DNA of 44,133 nt from NCBI GenBank assembly GCA_900538385.1, contig UWSO01000018.1, forward strand, positions 1-44,133, written 5' to 3'. Position 1 is the first letter of the stretch. Each line of letters opens with the position of its first letter. The DNA comes from an uncultured Porphyromonas sp. (GTDB lineage: Bacteria; Bacteroidota; Bacteroidia; Bacteroidales; Porphyromonadaceae). This document shows positions 42,160 to 44,133 of this stretch, piece by piece. Made by a program: the position numbers and the translations under genes. The notes beneath the pieces are model-generated. The model was not told the origin of the DNA. It did not search any database and worked only from the letters and a program-made list of their open reading frames with translations.

Positions 42160-43929
42160 ATGCAACAGGTAAAGTGGATAGCGGTCGCTATCGCAATGCT
42201 CCTGCTGGTGAGCTGTAGCTCAAATGCAGGCCTAGAGGACGACTTTTGGGGGGATATCGACGCCATTCCTTACCAAAAGAGTGAGGATGGACGTATCGGT
42301 ATGTTTAGCGTACAGGATGGTAAGCCCATATTTGAGGAGGAGTTTGGAAGCGACTGTAAGCTTTCGAAGTCTCGCAACGGAATCTTCACCGTGGAGAAGA
42401 ATGGTCGAGTCTCTATCTATAAGACTGGTAAAAAGCCTAAGTTGCTGTGTAATGAAACCTTTGCCAGTGTGGGTGTGGCCACTAGTGGAGTTATACCAGC
42501 AGTGCAGATGGACTCACGCATTACACTTATATCAACATCTACAGGAAAGCCCGTAACAGAGCTGCAGAAATACAAAGACGAGGAGATAACAGCTGTCCTA
42601 CCTAAGTTTATGTCAGGGGTGACTTCATACGCATCGTCTAGTGGGTATTATGGGCTGGTTAGTGTAAAGGGGGAGATTCTTACATCACCACGATACGATG
42701 GCCTGTTCATTCCTTACAGTAACTACTATTTAGCAAGAGATCTTGATAAGAACCAGTATGATGTGCTGGATAAGAGGGGGAAGGTTCTTTTTTCAATCAA
42801 AGCAGACTTTGATCGTGGTGATCTGATCGTAGGTCCTTCTTCTTTTATCGTGAAGAACAAGGTGTACGACCCCAAGGGAAATGTGATAGGGCAGATAGCT
42901 GATAGATATAAGCCTGAGCGAATCTTTACTAATGGAACTATCTTAGTTTCTGATGCTGAGGCTCACGCTTCTGCAGATTCGTATAGCTTTCTTTCTGACG
43001 CTACGTATGGGGTCCTAGATAAGACTGGTCAGCAAGAGGAAATACGGTTAGACTATCCAAGACTTGTATTAGGTCATTCCAATAACCACTACATTTACTT
43101 AGAGCACTCTGTAGAGACTGATCTAGACGGAGAAGAAGTGGATCAGTGTACGTGGGTGTTTTTAGACGCTAAGACAAAAGAGAAAGTCTATGAAATATCA
43201 GTCACTGACGAAGAGGGTAGTGCAAAATATAAGGAGGTGGCTCCGCTCAAGAATGGGAGCACCTTGGTTCCAGTTGATGGTGAATATGTACTATACGATG
43301 CAAAGGGTAACCTTGATCCGTCTATCACCTATAAAAACTTTCCCATATATGAGCCTTATGGTCAAATTCGCTCTTCGTATGTCCCATACAAAAAGATTAT
43401 CAAGACAGCTCTTGACCCGATTCTGACACCACAGGGTGAGTTTTATAACTTAGCTAAAGCTCCAATTAGTAAGTTGCCTTACCCATCCGATGATAGTGCA
43501 GAGTCTACCTTCTCAGAGGTTGATGAGTTGGAGCTTTACATCAAGCCTTTTAAGTATGCCCCACGTCAAGGGCGATTGCTTAGCCATTACCTAGCTAAAA
43601 CAAGAAAGGGAGTTCTGACAGAGACGCCAACAAGTGAGGCTTTGATAGTAGGCTTTGCAATAGATTTCTCTATGCGTGAGAGCATAAAGGCTGTCACAAA
43701 GGAGAAGTTCAACGAGAAAATATTCAAAGCCATCAAGGAGTATCTGAAAAATCAAGGCTGGGAAGAAATGCCCCCCTTTGACGAAAATACCCCATGGTAT
43801 ACCAATCGCAAAGGATCTAAGTGGGAAACGATACTTCTCAACGTGAATGAGGAGATGCAGAATCTCTCTGTTGTCATTTTTACTTCAGCTTCTTCTGACA
43901 CTTTGGAATCAGAGCCAGTTGAGGAGTAA
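42160..43929 (+). CDS. WG-repeat-like lipoprotein of unknown function
   Basis: 589 aa. A lipoprotein signal with lipobox LLVSC places the modified cysteine at residue 19. It is followed by SSNAGLEDD; acidic residues near the cysteine often favour surface export in Bacteroidetes. The body has repeated strands of the type GRIGMFSVQDGKPIFEEEF, YYGLVSVKGEILTSPRYDG, QYDVLDKRGKVLFSI and ATYGVLDKTGQ. These resemble WG-type beta-propeller repeats (residues about 35-420). The last 150 residues look alpha/beta and unrelated. Its base composition is lower in GC (about 45% in a sampled line) than the neighbouring enzymes (about 55% in a sampled line), which suggests different origin or weak selection. 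Function unknown. Confidence 0.75.
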   Translation: MQQVKWIAVAIAMLLLVSCSSNAGLEDDFWGDIDAIPYQKSEDGRIGMFSVQDGKPIFEEEFGSDCKLSKSRNGIFTVEKNGRVSIYKTGKKPKLLCNETFASVGVATSGVIPAVQMDSRITLISTSTGKPVTELQKYKDEEITAVLPKFMSGVTSYASSSGYYGLVSVKGEILTSPRYDGLFIPYSNYYLARDLDKNQYDVLDKRGKVLFSIKADFDRGDLIVGPSSFIVKNKVYDPKGNVIGQIADRYKPERIFTNGTILVSDAEAHASADSYSFLSDATYGVLDKTGQQEEIRLDYPRLVLGHSNNHYIYLEHSVETDLDGEEVDQCTWVFLDAKTKEKVYEISVTDEEGSAKYKEVAPLKNGSTLVPVDGEYVLYDAKGNLDPSITYKNFPIYEPYGQIRSSYVPYKKIIKTALDPILTPQGEFYNLAKAPISKLPYPSDDSAESTFSEVDELELYIKPFKYAPRQGRLLSHYLAKTRKGVLTETPTSEALIVGFAIDFSMRESIKAVTKEKFNEKIFKAIKEYLKNQGWEEMPPFDENTPWYTNRKGSKWETILLNVNEEMQNLSVVIFTSASSDTLESEPVEE

Positions 43930-43994
43930 GAAGTTATCGGAAGCCCTCTGGTAGGCTGACTAGCGTTGGATCTAAATGTTCCGAGCTTGCGATG

Positions 43995-44020
43995 GGGAGC
44001 GGGGTATTCTCGCTCCCTAT
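43995..44020 (+). terminator. Possible weak terminator after the lipoprotein gene
   Basis: GGGAGCG (43995-44001) and CGCTCCC (44011-44017) form a 7-bp stem with a 9-base loop, followed by TATTATATTATTA and not by a clean T-run. It begins 66 bases after the stop. Confidence 0.45.
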
Positions 44021-44095
44021 TATATTATTATGGTGTCTTCTAGTCTACTTCAATGCAAACTCTTGGTTTATTAGGGTGGAATGTACGGCCGAAAA

Positions 44096-44119
44096 AAAGT
44101 TTGGTTGAAAGTTTGGTGG
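44096..44119. repeat. Two copies of a 12-bp direct repeat at right edge
   Basis: AAAGTTTGGTTG (44096-44107) is followed directly by AAAGTTTGGTGG (44108-44119). The right edge of the window cuts off any larger structure. Confidence 0.4.
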
Positions 44120-44133
44120 ATTCGGGAAGATGT

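Overview
The window looks like a chromosomal segment of a Bacteroidetes bacterium, most likely a Porphyromonas of the roughly 50-55% GC group. The support is: promoters of the Bacteroidetes form TTG-N19/20-TAnnTTTG and few Shine-Dalgarno sequences; an outer-surface leucine-rich repeat protein ending in a type IX secretion (T9SS) C-terminal domain; a lamin-tail protein typical of the phylum; and gene blocks familiar from Porphyromonas/Bacteroides (clpP-clpX-recQ-PPIase-OstA-mutL, rimP-nusA-infB, rplU-rpmA). The genus is an inference; the phylum is much safer.

Layout. 284-9401 (+) is a tightly spaced set: glycogen debranching enzyme, GT-B glycosyltransferase (probable glycogen synthase), GH57 glycosidase, M3 metallopeptidase and a secreted lamin-tail protein. 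9785-11629 (-) holds holA and amn. They diverge from a (+) operon of an orphan HsdR-N-type nuclease and a NatA/NatB-like ABC exporter (11684-14490). 15008-25114 (-) is the clpP-clpX-recQ-PPIase-OstA-small membrane protein-mutL run. A repeat-rich gap (25115-26074) precedes a 929-aa LRR surface protein (-), itself flanked upstream by more repeats. 29514-34086 (-) carries an acetyltransferase, polA and a radical SAM protein. 34322-39524 (-) is rimP-nusA-infB, and 39845-40439 (-) is rplU-rpmA, followed by tRNA-Arg(CCU). The right end has an ADP-ribosylglycohydrolase and a WG-repeat-like lipoprotein, both (+).

The least explained material is intergenic. At least four dispersed repeat families fill the gaps. 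(i) Four arrays with a 22-bp period, built from short GGAA/TTCC palindromes (about 9598-9773, 14588-14837, 29262-29450, 41680-41880). In all four the same end of the array faces the stop codon of the adjacent gene. (ii) A REP/MITE-like element with TGTAGGGACGC terminal inverted repeats, single or in tandem. (iii) Telomere-like CTAACCTC/CTAATCTC strings, one of which supplies the stop codon of the HsdR-N gene. (iv) A 221-bp element with imperfect inverted arms of about 48 bp between clpP and the LRR gene.

Other points of note are a 202-bp same-strand overlap between the OstA-like gene and a small membrane-protein gene, a MutL without the DQHA endonuclease motif, and a terminator-like hairpin in the rimP-nusA-infB leader. 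No phage, plasmid, CRISPR-Cas, transposase or recognisable defence island is present. All repeat comparisons were made by eye.
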